6,367 nt of DNA from CALSMU01 sp963926405 (GCA_963926405.1 CAWUXI010000124.1:1-6367), one strand, 5' to 3'. Counted from the first letter of the stretch, positions 1-6,079 are shown. Translations and numbers: made by a program. The notes: generated from the letters alone by a model not told the origin.

Positions 1-301
1 TCCTCGTCATAAAGAGTTGTATACAAACCATACAAATCTTGACTATTACCCAGTTTTCTATCCATCCCCATGGCAATACTTCCAGCTTGACTAATGTCAT
101 GTGTAAAGGAAATATTTAACCCTACTCCCTTTTTTGGCCATCAATATCTGTTGTAAAGCCATTTTGAGAACTCCCTATTCTAATATTAACAATTGGCAAA
201 GGCTCCTTAGTATCGTTATCTATTACTATGCCTGTATAAACATTTTGTCCATAAAATAAGCTTGGAAGAACGATAAGAATAGTGAAGACAACTAATTTCA
301 T
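1..301 (-). pseudogene. Frameshifted 5' end of a secreted carboxypeptidase-regulatory-like domain protein
   Basis: The ATG at 301-299 opens a 59-codon frame ending at TAG (124-122). It begins with a signal peptide (MKLVVFTILIVLPSLFYGQ) and continues with VYTGIVIDNDTKEPLPIVNI and then GFTTDIDGQ. That is the start of a CarboxypepD_reg-like beta-sandwich, the domain found at the N-terminus of many Bacteroidota outer-membrane and TonB-dependent proteins. At an A6 run (130-135) the frame breaks. In the -1 frame, coding-like sequence continues to the window edge (GVGLNISFTHDISQAGSIAM onwards), and one extra A would join the two frames. The usual rest of the regulatory domain is missing before GVGLN, so an internal deletion is also possible. 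The second part looks like beta-strand-rich protein, but I do not recognise it. A sequencing error in the homopolymer is an alternative to true decay. The gene continues past base 1, so its full length is unknown. Confidence 0.55.
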
Positions 302-468
302 TATTGCAAAGTAATTCTTTTACTCTAAACAGTTATTCTCGATACAAAACTTTTACAGAACTTTGCTCAAAACAGCACTTTTTTAGAATTAAATGCTTTT
401 AAAGTATCTGCCCACAAAAGTAAGTTCGTTTTTCACTTCTAGAAATTAAAAATTGTAAATTTACAGAC
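302..468. other. Divergent intergenic region, AT-rich
   Basis: This 167-bp spacer separates the minus-strand secreted-protein fragment from the plus-strand radical SAM gene. I see no open frame of note and no RNA gene. The only clear structure is a 12-bp perfect palindrome at 454-465, listed separately. TAAGTTCG at 421-428 is one base off the Bacteroidota -7 consensus TAnnTTTG, but it has no convincing TTG partner upstream, so no promoter is called. Confidence 0.5.
454..465. promoter_or_regulatory. Perfect palindrome TGTAAATTTACA before the radical SAM start
   Basis: TGTAAATTTACA equals its own reverse complement and ends 3 bp before the GTG start at 469. TAAATTTA within it (456-463) is one base off the TAnnTTTG -7 element, so the site could overlap a promoter that makes a very short leader or none. 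Dimeric repressors bind sites of this shape, but I cannot name a regulator. Chance occurrence in AT-rich DNA is a real possibility. Confidence 0.3.
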
Positions 469-1491
469 GTGTTTTCTAATAAATCAGACAATAAAGCCAT
501 TCTAAAAAAACAGACTTTAAAAAAAGTTTGGAACATTAGTCAATTATATGCTAGTTTTTTACTCTCTCGTTTATTGAAGACACCCGTTACATGGGGTAAG
601 CCTTCCTCTATTTCAATAGAACCTACAACTGCTTGCAATTTAGGGTGCCCCGAATGCCCAAGTGGATTGAAGCAATTTACGCGGGCTACAGGTAATTTAA
701 AATTTGATTTGAATAAAAAAATAATCGATGAATTGGGTTCTTATTTATCCTTTATAAACTTCTATTTTCAAGGCGAGCCCTTCATTAATCCTAATTTTTT
801 GAAATTAGTAAACTACGCTTCAGAGAGTGGGATATACACGGGAACTTCTACCAATGCACATTTTATAACAGAAGAAGTTGCAAAGAAAACGATTGAATCA
901 GGGCTGGATCGTTTAATAATCTCAATAGATGGAACAACCCAAGAGGTTTACGAGCAATATAGAATTCATGGGACACTTGAAAAAGTACTTGAAGGAACCA
1001 AGAACATTGTTAAATGGAAAAAAGAATTAAAATCTTCTACTCCTCATTTAATATTTCAATTTCTAGTGGTCAAACCAAATGAACATCAAATTAAAGATGC
1101 TGTTCAACTTGCAGAAGAAATGGGAGTAGATGAAATCAAGTTCAAAACAGCGCAGGTATATAATTTCAAAAACGGGAATCCATTAATACCCGAACAAGAG
1201 GAATACGCAAGATACAAAAAGAAAAAAGATGGAACTTTTGTTCTTAAAAACAAAATGAGCAATCACTGCTGGAGAATGTGGAGTGGATGTGTAATTACTT
1301 GGGATGGAAAAATAGTGCCTTGCTGTTTTGATAAAGATGCTTCACATCAATTAGGAAGCATCTCGGAGCAGACTTTTTCATCCATATGGAAAAGTAATGA
1401 ATATGCACATTTTAGAAAATCAGTATTGTCAAATCGAAAAGAAATTGACATTTGCAAAAATTGCTCTGAAGGGAGTAAAGTCTGGACGTAA
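469..1491 (+). CDS. Radical SAM/SPASM domain protein, substrate unknown
   Basis: A 340-residue radical SAM enzyme. The [4Fe-4S]-SAM motif CxxxCxxC is C56-NLG-C60-PE-C63, after the strand SISIEPTTACN. FQGEP (100-104) is the GGEP-like SAM-binding segment, and ISIDGTTQEVYEQYR (151-165) is typical of the barrel. A SPASM-like region closes the protein with C267, C274, the pair C285-C286 (WDGKIVPCC) and C329/C332, which would hold one or two auxiliary Fe-S clusters. All nine cysteines of the protein lie in these two regions. Such proteins cleave SAM to a 5'-deoxyadenosyl radical; SPASM members often modify peptides or mature enzymes. No precursor peptide, glycosyltransferase or partner enzyme lies next to it here, so no substrate can be assigned. 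The first 45 residues are basic. The GTG start is the only usual start codon between the in-frame stop at 421-423 and the catalytic region. The gene converges on der. Confidence 0.9.
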   Translation: MFSNKSDNKAILKKQTLKKVWNISQLYASFLLSRLLKTPVTWGKPSSISIEPTTACNLGCPECPSGLKQFTRATGNLKFDLNKKIIDELGSYLSFINFYFQGEPFINPNFLKLVNYASESGIYTGTSTNAHFITEEVAKKTIESGLDRLIISIDGTTQEVYEQYRIHGTLEKVLEGTKNIVKWKKELKSSTPHLIFQFLVVKPNEHQIKDAVQLAEEMGVDEIKFKTAQVYNFKNGNPLIPEQEEYARYKKKKDGTFVLKNKMSNHCWRMWSGCVITWDGKIVPCCFDKDASHQLGSISEQTFSSIWKSNEYAHFRKSVLSNRKEIDICKNCSEGSKVWT

Positions 1492-1497
1492 AATTAC

Positions 1498-1516
1498 AGC
1501 CTTATTGAAATAAGCT
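1498..1516. terminator. Weak hairpin between convergent genes
   Basis: CTTAT (1501-1505) pairs with ATAAG (1510-1514) around a TGAA loop, and AG/CT extends the stem past a bulged C1500. It lies in the 29-bp gap between the stop codons of the radical SAM gene and der. Neither side has a good T-tract, so termination would be inefficient. Its position is the main argument for it. Confidence 0.3.
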
Positions 1517-1520
1517 AAAG

Positions 1521-2828
1521 CTATTTCTTCCTAAAAAATATTCGGATAGGAACCCCAGTTAAGTTGTATTTTTCCCGCAACTTATTTTCTAAAAATCGCT
1601 TATAAGAATCTGGTATGTATTGCGGCAAATTGCAGAAAAAAGCAAACGAAGGTGAGTGAGTTGGCAATTGCGTAACAAATTTAATACGAATAAATTTACC
1701 TTTATTGGTCGGTGGAGGAAACTTCTCCATCACTCCTAACATGTATTCATTCAGCTTGGAAGTAGGTATTTTTTGCGTTCTATTTTGAAATACTTCAACT
1801 ACTTTTTCTAATGCTTTATGGATTCTTTGTTTTGTTAAAGCAGAAACAAATAAAATTGGAATATCATTAAATGGAGCAATTTTTGACCGAATATCATCTT
1901 CAAATTCTTTCATTGTATTTGTTTCCTTGTCAATTAAATCCCATTTATTGACAAGCAATACAATTCCCTTTTTGTTTCTTTCGATAACGGAGAAAATACT
2001 TAAATCCTGCTTTTCTATACCATCTTGAGCATCAATCATAAAGACACAAACATCAGCACTTTCGATTGAACGGATGGAACGCATTACCGAATAAAACTCA
2101 ATATCTTCATGCACCTTGCTCTTCTTACGAATACCTGCTGTATCAACCAGCACCATATCAAACCCAAACATATTGAGTCGAGTATCGATAGAATCTCTTG
2201 TTGTTCCTGATATATCTGTTACAATATTTCTTTCCTTTCCAATAAGTGCATTAGTGAAAGATGATTTACCCACATTTGGTTTCCCTACAATTGCAATACG
2301 CGGTATGTCTGGATCAACTTCTTCAGGTTGATCTAATTCTCTTAAAGCTTCTGTTAAATCGTCTAAAAGTTCACCCGTTCCAGAACCATTTATTGCCGAA
2401 ATATTTACGACATTCTCTAACCCAAAATTATAAAATTCGTAGGTATCATTGATTCTTTCGCTATTATCCACTTTATTGACAACCACGAAAGTTGGTTTCT
2501 TTGTTTTTCGCAATAGGTTTGCAACGGATTCATCTAAATCCGTAATACCTGTCTCTACATCAACAACAAAAATAACTGCATTCGCCTCCTCTAAAGCAAT
2601 TACAACTTGCTTCCTAATTTCATCCTCAAAAATGTCATCAGAACCTTTTACATATCCTCCTGTGTCTATTAAAGAAAACTCAATTCCGTTCCACTCTGCT
2701 TTACCATAATGTCTGTCTCGTGTAACTCCACTTGTTTCTTGTACGATTGCAGCTCTAGATTCTGTTAATCGATTAAAAAGTGTTGATTTACCAACATTTG
2801 GACGCCCTACTATTGCAACTATTGCCAT
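1521..2828 (-). CDS. der: Ribosome-assembly GTPase Der (EngA)
   Basis: Der is an essential double-GTPase that acts in late 50S ribosomal subunit assembly. Its 435 residues are the normal length. The first G domain has GRPNVGKS (8-15, P-loop), VTRD (35-38), DTGG (55-58), NKVD (118-121) and SAI (144-146). An acidic linker (about 163-175) leads to the second G domain, with GKPNVGKS (182-189), TTRD (209-212), DTAG (229-232), NKWD (294-297) and SAL (329-331). The KH-like RNA-binding domain fills about 350-435 and ends in the basic tail IRIFFRKK. All nucleotide-binding motifs are intact. MAIVAIVGRP is a typical start, with the P-loop eight residues in. It lies 34 bp downstream of era on the same strand with no terminator between, so the two are probably co-transcribed. 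Confidence 0.98.
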   Translation of the reverse strand: MAIVAIVGRPNVGKSTLFNRLTESRAAIVQETSGVTRDRHYGKAEWNGIEFSLIDTGGYVKGSDDIFEDEIRKQVVIALEEANAVIFVVDVETGITDLDESVANLLRKTKKPTFVVVNKVDNSERINDTYEFYNFGLENVVNISAINGSGTGELLDDLTEALRELDQPEEVDPDIPRIAIVGKPNVGKSSFTNALIGKERNIVTDISGTTRDSIDTRLNMFGFDMVLVDTAGIRKKSKVHEDIEFYSVMRSIRSIESADVCVFMIDAQDGIEKQDLSIFSVIERNKKGIVLLVNKWDLIDKETNTMKEFEDDIRSKIAPFNDIPILFVSALTKQRIHKALEKVVEVFQNRTQKIPTSKLNEYMLGVMEKFPPPTNKGKFIRIKFVTQLPTHSPSFAFFCNLPQYIPDSYKRFLENKLREKYNLTGVPIRIFFRKK

Positions 2829-2862
2829 TTTATTCTAATTTTCCAGATAGGATAACAATCTA

Positions 2863-3741
2863 TTATTCGTATCCGTATTTCTTTAACTTTTGTTCTTTAT
2901 CTCTCCAGTCTTTATCCACCTTCACATATAAATCGAGAAATACTTTTTTATCAATAAAAGCTTCAATGTCTATTCGGGATTCTATCCCTACTTTTTTCAT
3001 TTTACTTCCTTTGTGGCCTATCAAAATAGCTTTTTGACTATCTCTATTGACATAAATAAGGACGCGAATATCGACAATATTCTCTTTGTCTTTGTATGAT
3101 TCTACAACTACTTCACATGAATAAGGAATTTCCTTAGAATAATTTTGCAATATTTTCTCTCTAACAATTTCAGATATAAAGAAACGCATTGGTTTATCCG
3201 TTAACTCATCTTTTGGAAAAAAGGCTTCTCCTTCTGGCAATAGTTCAATAAGTCGCGGCATAATAAAATCTATACTAAACCCATGCAATGCGGAGATAGG
3301 CAGAATTTCAGCCCTCGGAATTTGTTCTTTCCAATAATTAACCTTTCCCTCTAAATCTGCAGGATCCTTTGCTAAATCAATTTTATTCATGAGAACAAGA
3401 ACTGGAGAACTATGACTTTTTATTCTATCTAAAGTTTCTTCATGGTTCATCTTTGTTTCAAAGATATCTGTTACAAAAAGAATAATATCGGCATCCTGAA
3501 GCGCACTTGAAACGAAACGCATCATGCTTTCGTGCAATTTATAATGAGGATTCAAAACTCCGGGTGTATCTGAAAACACAATTTGATGATTTTCTCCATT
3601 TACTATCCCCATTATTCGGTGTCGAGTAGTCTGTTGCTTTGAAGTTATGATCGAAAGTTTCTCTCCAACCAACTTATTCATAAGCGTAGACTTCCCAACA
3701 TTAGGACTTCCGATGATATTTACAAAACCTGATTTATGCAT
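2863..3741 (-). CDS. era: Ribosome-assembly GTPase Era
   Basis: Era binds the 3' end of 16S rRNA and checks 30S subunit maturation, acting at the ribosome and loosely at the membrane. The 292-residue protein has GSPNVGKST (11-19, P-loop), TTRHR (38-42, switch I), DTPG (58-61), NKID (119-122) and SAL (150-152). It is followed by a type II KH domain with the GxxG loop in IGHKGSKMKKVG (241-252) and the family's closing VKVDKDWRD (273-281). All motifs are complete and the length is normal. MHKSGFVNIIG is the usual N-terminus of Bacteroidota Era, which supports this start. It is the first gene of a probable era-der unit, divergent from the initiator tRNA. I see no clear promoter for it in the 66 bp between them. 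Confidence 0.98.
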   Translation of the reverse strand: MHKSGFVNIIGSPNVGKSTLMNKLVGEKLSIITSKQQTTRHRIMGIVNGENHQIVFSDTPGVLNPHYKLHESMMRFVSSALQDADIILFVTDIFETKMNHEETLDRIKSHSSPVLVLMNKIDLAKDPADLEGKVNYWKEQIPRAEILPISALHGFSIDFIMPRLIELLPEGEAFFPKDELTDKPMRFFISEIVREKILQNYSKEIPYSCEVVVESYKDKENIVDIRVLIYVNRDSQKAILIGHKGSKMKKVGIESRIDIEAFIDKKVFLDLYVKVDKDWRDKEQKLKKYGYE

Positions 3742-3766
3742 TTTTTAATTTTAATTCATTTTTTAA

Positions 3767-3796
3767 TTGGATACAAAGAAACAAAAATTATCTTTG
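3767..3796 (+). promoter_or_regulatory. Bacteroidota sigma-A type promoter of tRNA-fMet
   Basis: TTG (3767-3769), a 19-bp spacer, then TATCTTTG (3789-3796) match the Bacteroidota housekeeping consensus TTG-N19-21-TAnnTTTG exactly. The expected start of transcription is about 3803, leaving roughly 5 nt of 5' leader before the tRNA. It is the best promoter in the window and one of the strongest phylum markers. Confidence 0.85.
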
Positions 3797-3807
3797 CATC
3801 ACAATAG

Positions 3808-3883
<76 letters not shown>

Positions 3884-3886
3884 ATC

Positions 3887-3924
3887 AGACTCATTAGGTA
3901 ATTTACTTAATGAGTCTTTTTTTT
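3887..3924 (+). terminator. Intrinsic terminator of tRNA-fMet
   Basis: A 14-bp stem (AGACTCATTAGGTA, 3887-3900) pairs with 3904-3917 around an ATT loop, with a single G-T wobble, and runs into eight T's (3917-3924). It begins 4 nt after the tRNA CCA end. It is a strong factor-independent terminator. Confidence 0.9.
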
Positions 3925-3941
3925 GCTCAATAAACTATCAG

Positions 3942-3964
3942 GTAATATTACTGGATAGCTATCC
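3942..3964. repeat. Two abutting perfect palindromes
   Basis: GTAATATTAC (3942-3951) and GGATAGCTATCC (3953-3964) are each their own reverse complement and are separated by one T. They lie in the 112-bp gap (3925-4036) between the tRNA-fMet terminator and the next hairpin, where I see no gene. They could be protein-binding sites or chance; nothing nearby indicates which. Confidence 0.35.
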
Positions 3965-4036
3965 TACAAATTATATTTTTAGTAAACTACCAACTAAATA
4001 GGACCCCTAAAACAACAATTAAAAAGGTTTAAAACC

Positions 4037-4067
4037 AAAAAAGCTCCTCGTTTCCGAAGAGCTTTTT
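4037..4067 (-). terminator. Terminator of the lost tRNA-Asp (works in both directions)
   Basis: AAAAAAGCTC-C-TCG (4037-4050) pairs with CGA-A-GAGCTTTTT (4055-4067) around a TTTC loop, with one internal C/A mismatch. Read on the minus strand it follows the tRNA-Asp 3' fragment with no gap and ends in six T's, the normal arrangement for a tRNA terminator. Read on the plus strand it ends in five T's and would also shield the chromosome side from the element. Confidence 0.75.
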
Positions 4068-4080
4068 GCGGTCTGGACGG
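4068..4080 (-). other. Attachment-site scar: 3' end of tRNA-Asp
   Basis: On the minus strand this reads CCGTCCAGACCGC. It fits the end of a Bacteroidota tRNA-Asp: CCGT is the T-stem 3' half, CCAGACC is acceptor positions 66-72, G is the discriminator 73, and no CCA is encoded. A terminator follows at once. Upstream, where GGGTTCGA and the rest of a tRNA should be, the sequence (4081 onwards) is unrelated. A displaced tRNA 3' end next to an integrase gene is the classical mark of the tRNA-distal junction of an integrated element. That places the element to the right of 4080 and the repaired tRNA-Asp beyond the window. The match to tRNA-Asp is from memory of the family and was not searched. Confidence 0.65.
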
Positions 4081-4211
4081 CTTATTCATTTCAATGTTTT
4101 CGGGCTTTCTTTAAGTTTGCCTAACTTTTCTATTAAAGCCTATCTAACAGCCTATTACACACTATTTCTGTTGATTAAAATCGCATTTGTGTTAACAAAA
4201 ACAAAGTTGAC

Positions 4212-4246
4212 TTGACCCTAAATTCGGTACCGAATAGATAAATTTG
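4212..4246 (+). promoter_or_regulatory. Integrase promoter
   Basis: TAAATTTG (4239-4246) is an exact match to the Bacteroidota -7 element TAnnTTTG. TTG at 4212-4214 is the likely -33 element, although the 24-bp spacer is longer than the usual 19-21. Transcription would start near 4253, giving a leader of only about 15 nt before the ATG at 4269. Confidence 0.6.
4222..4235. promoter_or_regulatory. Palindromic operator in the integrase promoter
   Basis: ATTCGGTACCGAAT is a perfect 14-bp palindrome placed between the -33 and -7 elements, 3 bp from the latter. A dimer bound here would block RNA polymerase. Its ATTCG half-sites recur, in inverted arrangement, in the repeat cluster after the integrase (5571-5628), so one protein could bind both. 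No repressor gene lies within the window. Confidence 0.55.
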
Positions 4247-4268
4247 TTTTATCAATAATACGGAAAAT

Positions 4269-5522
4269 ATGGGACAAGTAAAATTCAACCTTAGTAAAAC
4301 AGCATCAAATGAATCTATGATCAATTTGATCTTTAATTACGATTACAAAAGATTGAAGCTTTCAACCTCCTTAAAAGTTCCAAATAAATATTGGAGTACG
4401 AAAAAACAACGGGTTAAAGAATTGATGGAATTTCCCGATTACGCTTTCATCAATGAAAGGCTAGAAGAAATAGATAAGCTTATAATTAAACTCTATAGAA
4501 ACTATCAAGCAGAAGGTGAATTCCCTTCCCCTAAAGGATTTAAAAAAGACTTTATCAACCTTGAAACAAACCCACTTCCATCAAAAAGAAAATTAAAATT
4601 TTGGGATCATTTTGAAAACTTTGTAGAAGCCAAAAGAAAAGCATTTCAGGACGTTAGGCACTATCATTACAGTTTAAGAAAACATCTTTTAAAAACACAA
4701 GACAGAATGGGAAGAGCACTCACATTTGGAATGATAAAAAATGAAGATGACCTATTTATTAATACTTGGATGACCTATTTAACATTTGAGGCAATAAATG
4801 CAGAAGGAGATTATGGTTTATCTCCAAATACAATAGGTAAAGAGAATAAACACATAAAGGCTTTCTTGAATTGGTGTTTCGACAAAAATATAATTAGTCA
4901 ATTCAGTTTAAAGAAGTTTCCATCTATTACAATGGATGTAGATAAAATTTACATCACCGAAGAAGAACTTCAAAATATTGATGATTTAGAATTGGACGAC
5001 TCAGAAGAAAACATCGTAAGAGATTTATTTGTAATTGGATGCGAGACAGGATTTAGATACAGTGATTTTACAAGAATACAAGAAAATGATATTCGAAATA
5101 ACGAAATACACTTTCGTCCAAAAAAGACCTCAAAATCGAAGAACAATAAAGTGATTGTTCCTATTAGTGAAAGACTGAATAGAATTTTAACAAAGTACAA
5201 CTATTGTCCTCCAGCATATAGAGCAACCAATATTACTGAGTTTAACAAAGTGATTAGAAGGGTATGCGAAAAAGCGGGAATGACAAATGACATTATTCAA
5301 TACAGAAACATAAGGGGAATTGAAAAGAAAGAGGTTAAAAAGAAATTCAATGAGGTTTCATCTCATACCTGCAGAAGAACATTTTGCACCTTGAAATTCT
5401 TAAAAGGAATGCCGGCCCAAGCCATTATGAAATTTACTGGACACAAAACAGAAAGGAACTTTTTAAGATATCTAAAGTTAGATGCTCAGGTTACAGCAAA
5501 TAAGTACAGAGAATTTTTCTAA
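4269..5522 (+). CDS. Tyrosine recombinase / integrase of a mobile element
   Basis: A 417-residue site-specific recombinase of the Bacteroidota phage/conjugative-transposon type. The N-terminal arm-DNA-binding domain (about 1-100) contains the family's LKVPNKYWSTKKQRV segment. The SAM-like core-binding domain spans about 108-220. The catalytic domain (about 228-417) has all active-site residues: R263 (ETGFRYSDF), K286 (RPKKTS), H366 and R369 (SSHTCRRTF), H392 (TGHKTERN) and the nucleophile Y401 (FLRYLKL). Length and domains are complete with no frameshift, so it should be active. It would catalyse integration and excision of the element through a covalent 3'-phosphotyrosine intermediate. It starts 188 bp from the tRNA-Asp scar and is transcribed away from it, as expected for an integrase next to its attachment site. 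The ATG lies about 22 bp after an exact -7 element; an upstream start is unlikely because the leader is so short. Confidence 0.95.
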   Translation: MGQVKFNLSKTASNESMINLIFNYDYKRLKLSTSLKVPNKYWSTKKQRVKELMEFPDYAFINERLEEIDKLIIKLYRNYQAEGEFPSPKGFKKDFINLETNPLPSKRKLKFWDHFENFVEAKRKAFQDVRHYHYSLRKHLLKTQDRMGRALTFGMIKNEDDLFINTWMTYLTFEAINAEGDYGLSPNTIGKENKHIKAFLNWCFDKNIISQFSLKKFPSITMDVDKIYITEEELQNIDDLELDDSEENIVRDLFVIGCETGFRYSDFTRIQENDIRNNEIHFRPKKTSKSKNNKVIVPISERLNRILTKYNYCPPAYRATNITEFNKVIRRVCEKAGMTNDIIQYRNIRGIEKKEVKKKFNEVSSHTCRRTFCTLKFLKGMPAQAIMKFTGHKTERNFLRYLKLDAQVTANKYREFF

Positions 5523-5570
5523 AAGCTCAAAAAACGAAGCTATACCATGGAAAAATTAGAAAAAACCAAC

Positions 5571-5645
5571 CGAATAAATTCGATTTAAAACGAACGAATT
5601 TGAATTGAATCGAATAAATTCGATTCAAAGCGGATTAAAACGAAC
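5571..5645. repeat. ATTCG/CGAAT repeat cluster
   Basis: CGAATAAATTCGATT occurs twice as a direct repeat, 40 bp apart (5571-5585 and 5611-5625). Each copy is followed by TTAAAACGAAC (5585-5595) or ATTAAAACGAAC (5634-5645), so the longer unit is duplicated with a small insertion in the second copy. The second copy is also the centre of an inverted repeat: an 11-bp arm TTGAATCGAAT (5605-5615), AA, then its exact complement (5618-5628). Between the copies, GAATT-like steps repeat. Such arrays next to an integrase can be arm-type integrase sites, excision-factor sites or replication iterons. Confidence 0.6.
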
Positions 5646-5765
5646 AAAAACCAGTTTAGACTCATCATTGGGTATTTCTAAAAACATGAATTGAAATATT
5701 ATCACCAAAAAATTATTGCCTTGTTTTTTCTTAAGGTTTATTTAAATAAATTCAGTAAGCATTAA

Positions 5766-5888
5766 CTGCTGACATTTACCGATGCGGAAAACGATCTTTT
5801 TATCGAGAATAGGTTTCCTTACATCCTAACCAAAGCAGACAGCTACATTAAAACAGGTCTTGAGGTACAATTTATAAAAAAAAGCTAA
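5766..5888 (+). pseudogene. C-terminal coding remnant, family unknown
   Basis: Forty sense codons before TAA (5886-5888) have coding-like composition: TFTDAENDLFIENRFPYIL, then TKADSYIKTGLEVQFIKKS. The frame is closed by TAA at 5763-5765 and has no ATG, GTG or TTG, so it is not a complete gene. It resembles the last part of a longer protein whose 5' region is gone. I do not recognise the family. Confidence 0.4.
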
Positions 5889-6058
5889 TTCGAAATTAAA
5901 CTATATCGATAGTTAAAAATTTCAATCAAGTTATCAATATTTAATACTCCAATATCTTCATTGGCAAATATCTCTTAATAATAATCATTCTTAATTTTAA
6001 TAACCCAATTGGGATATAATTGTTGAATATGCTCTTTTATTTCATAGAGGCAAATTAG
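5885..6058 (-). pseudogene. Coding remnant with in-frame stop, family unknown
   Basis: The minus-strand frame reads LYEIKEHIQQLYPNWVIKI, then KNDYY, a TAA stop (5977-5975), then EIFANEDIGVLNIDNLIEIF and NYRYSLISN before TAG (5887-5885). Both halves look like natural protein in one frame, and a single base change (TAA to AAA or GAA) would rejoin them. No start codon lies between the upstream stop (6061-6059) and the coding-like part. Its last codon overlaps the stop of the plus-strand remnant. It lies 21 bp after the minus-strand ORF at 6080 and may once have been a following gene. Family unknown. Confidence 0.4.
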
Positions 6059-6079
6059 TTAAATTAATACAATACCCGC

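Larger units (their letters stand above)
4081..4268. other. Element-side leader between att scar and integrase
   Basis: This 188-bp non-coding stretch would be the phage-side arm of the attachment site plus the integrase promoter. GCCTA occurs three times in the same orientation (4119-4123, 4138-4142, 4150-4154), each in an AT-rich setting, and could be part of arm or accessory-factor sites. I see no open frame of note. Confidence 0.4.
5523..6079. other. Gene-poor, decayed stretch after the integrase
   Basis: These 557 bp hold no intact gene. In order they contain an AT-rich spacer, a repeat cluster (5571-5645), a further AT-rich stretch (5646-5765) without recognisable features, a plus-strand coding remnant (5766-5888) and a minus-strand coding remnant (5885-6058). 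The remnants suggest former genes lost by point mutation and truncation, which is common in old integrated elements. Confidence 0.6.

Noticed and set aside
122..139. Programmed -1 frameshift at the A6G run in the first gene
   Set aside because: The run is not in the X-XXY-YYZ register needed for tandem slippage in the upstream frame, and I see no stimulatory hairpin; decay or sequencing error is simpler.
1480..1488. GTCTGGACG, a 9-nt match to the tRNA-Asp scar at 4071-4079, as a second att site
   Set aside because: It encodes the final V-W-T of the radical SAM protein, is too short, and has no tRNA or terminator context.
2829..2862. Separate promoter for der between era and der
   Set aside because: The gap is 34 bp with no TAnnTTTG element on the minus strand, so co-transcription from upstream of era is the simpler reading.
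2116..3037. Several short plus-strand open frames (63-86 codons) opposite der and era
   Set aside because: They lie wholly or mostly antisense to conserved der and era coding sequence, match no family and have no promoter; they are shadows of the real genes.
4970..5200. Minus-strand open frame of 76 codons within the integrase gene
   Set aside because: It is antisense to the conserved catalytic domain and has hydrophobic, low-complexity composition typical of a shadow frame.
5571..5645. CRISPR-like array
   Set aside because: There are only two imperfect copies with an internal insertion, the spacing is itself repetitive, and no cas gene is present.
5625..5687. Minus-strand 20-codon ORF starting MFLEIPNDESKLVF
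   Set aside because: It is too short, overlaps the repeat cluster, and has no family match or supporting signal beyond an ATG.
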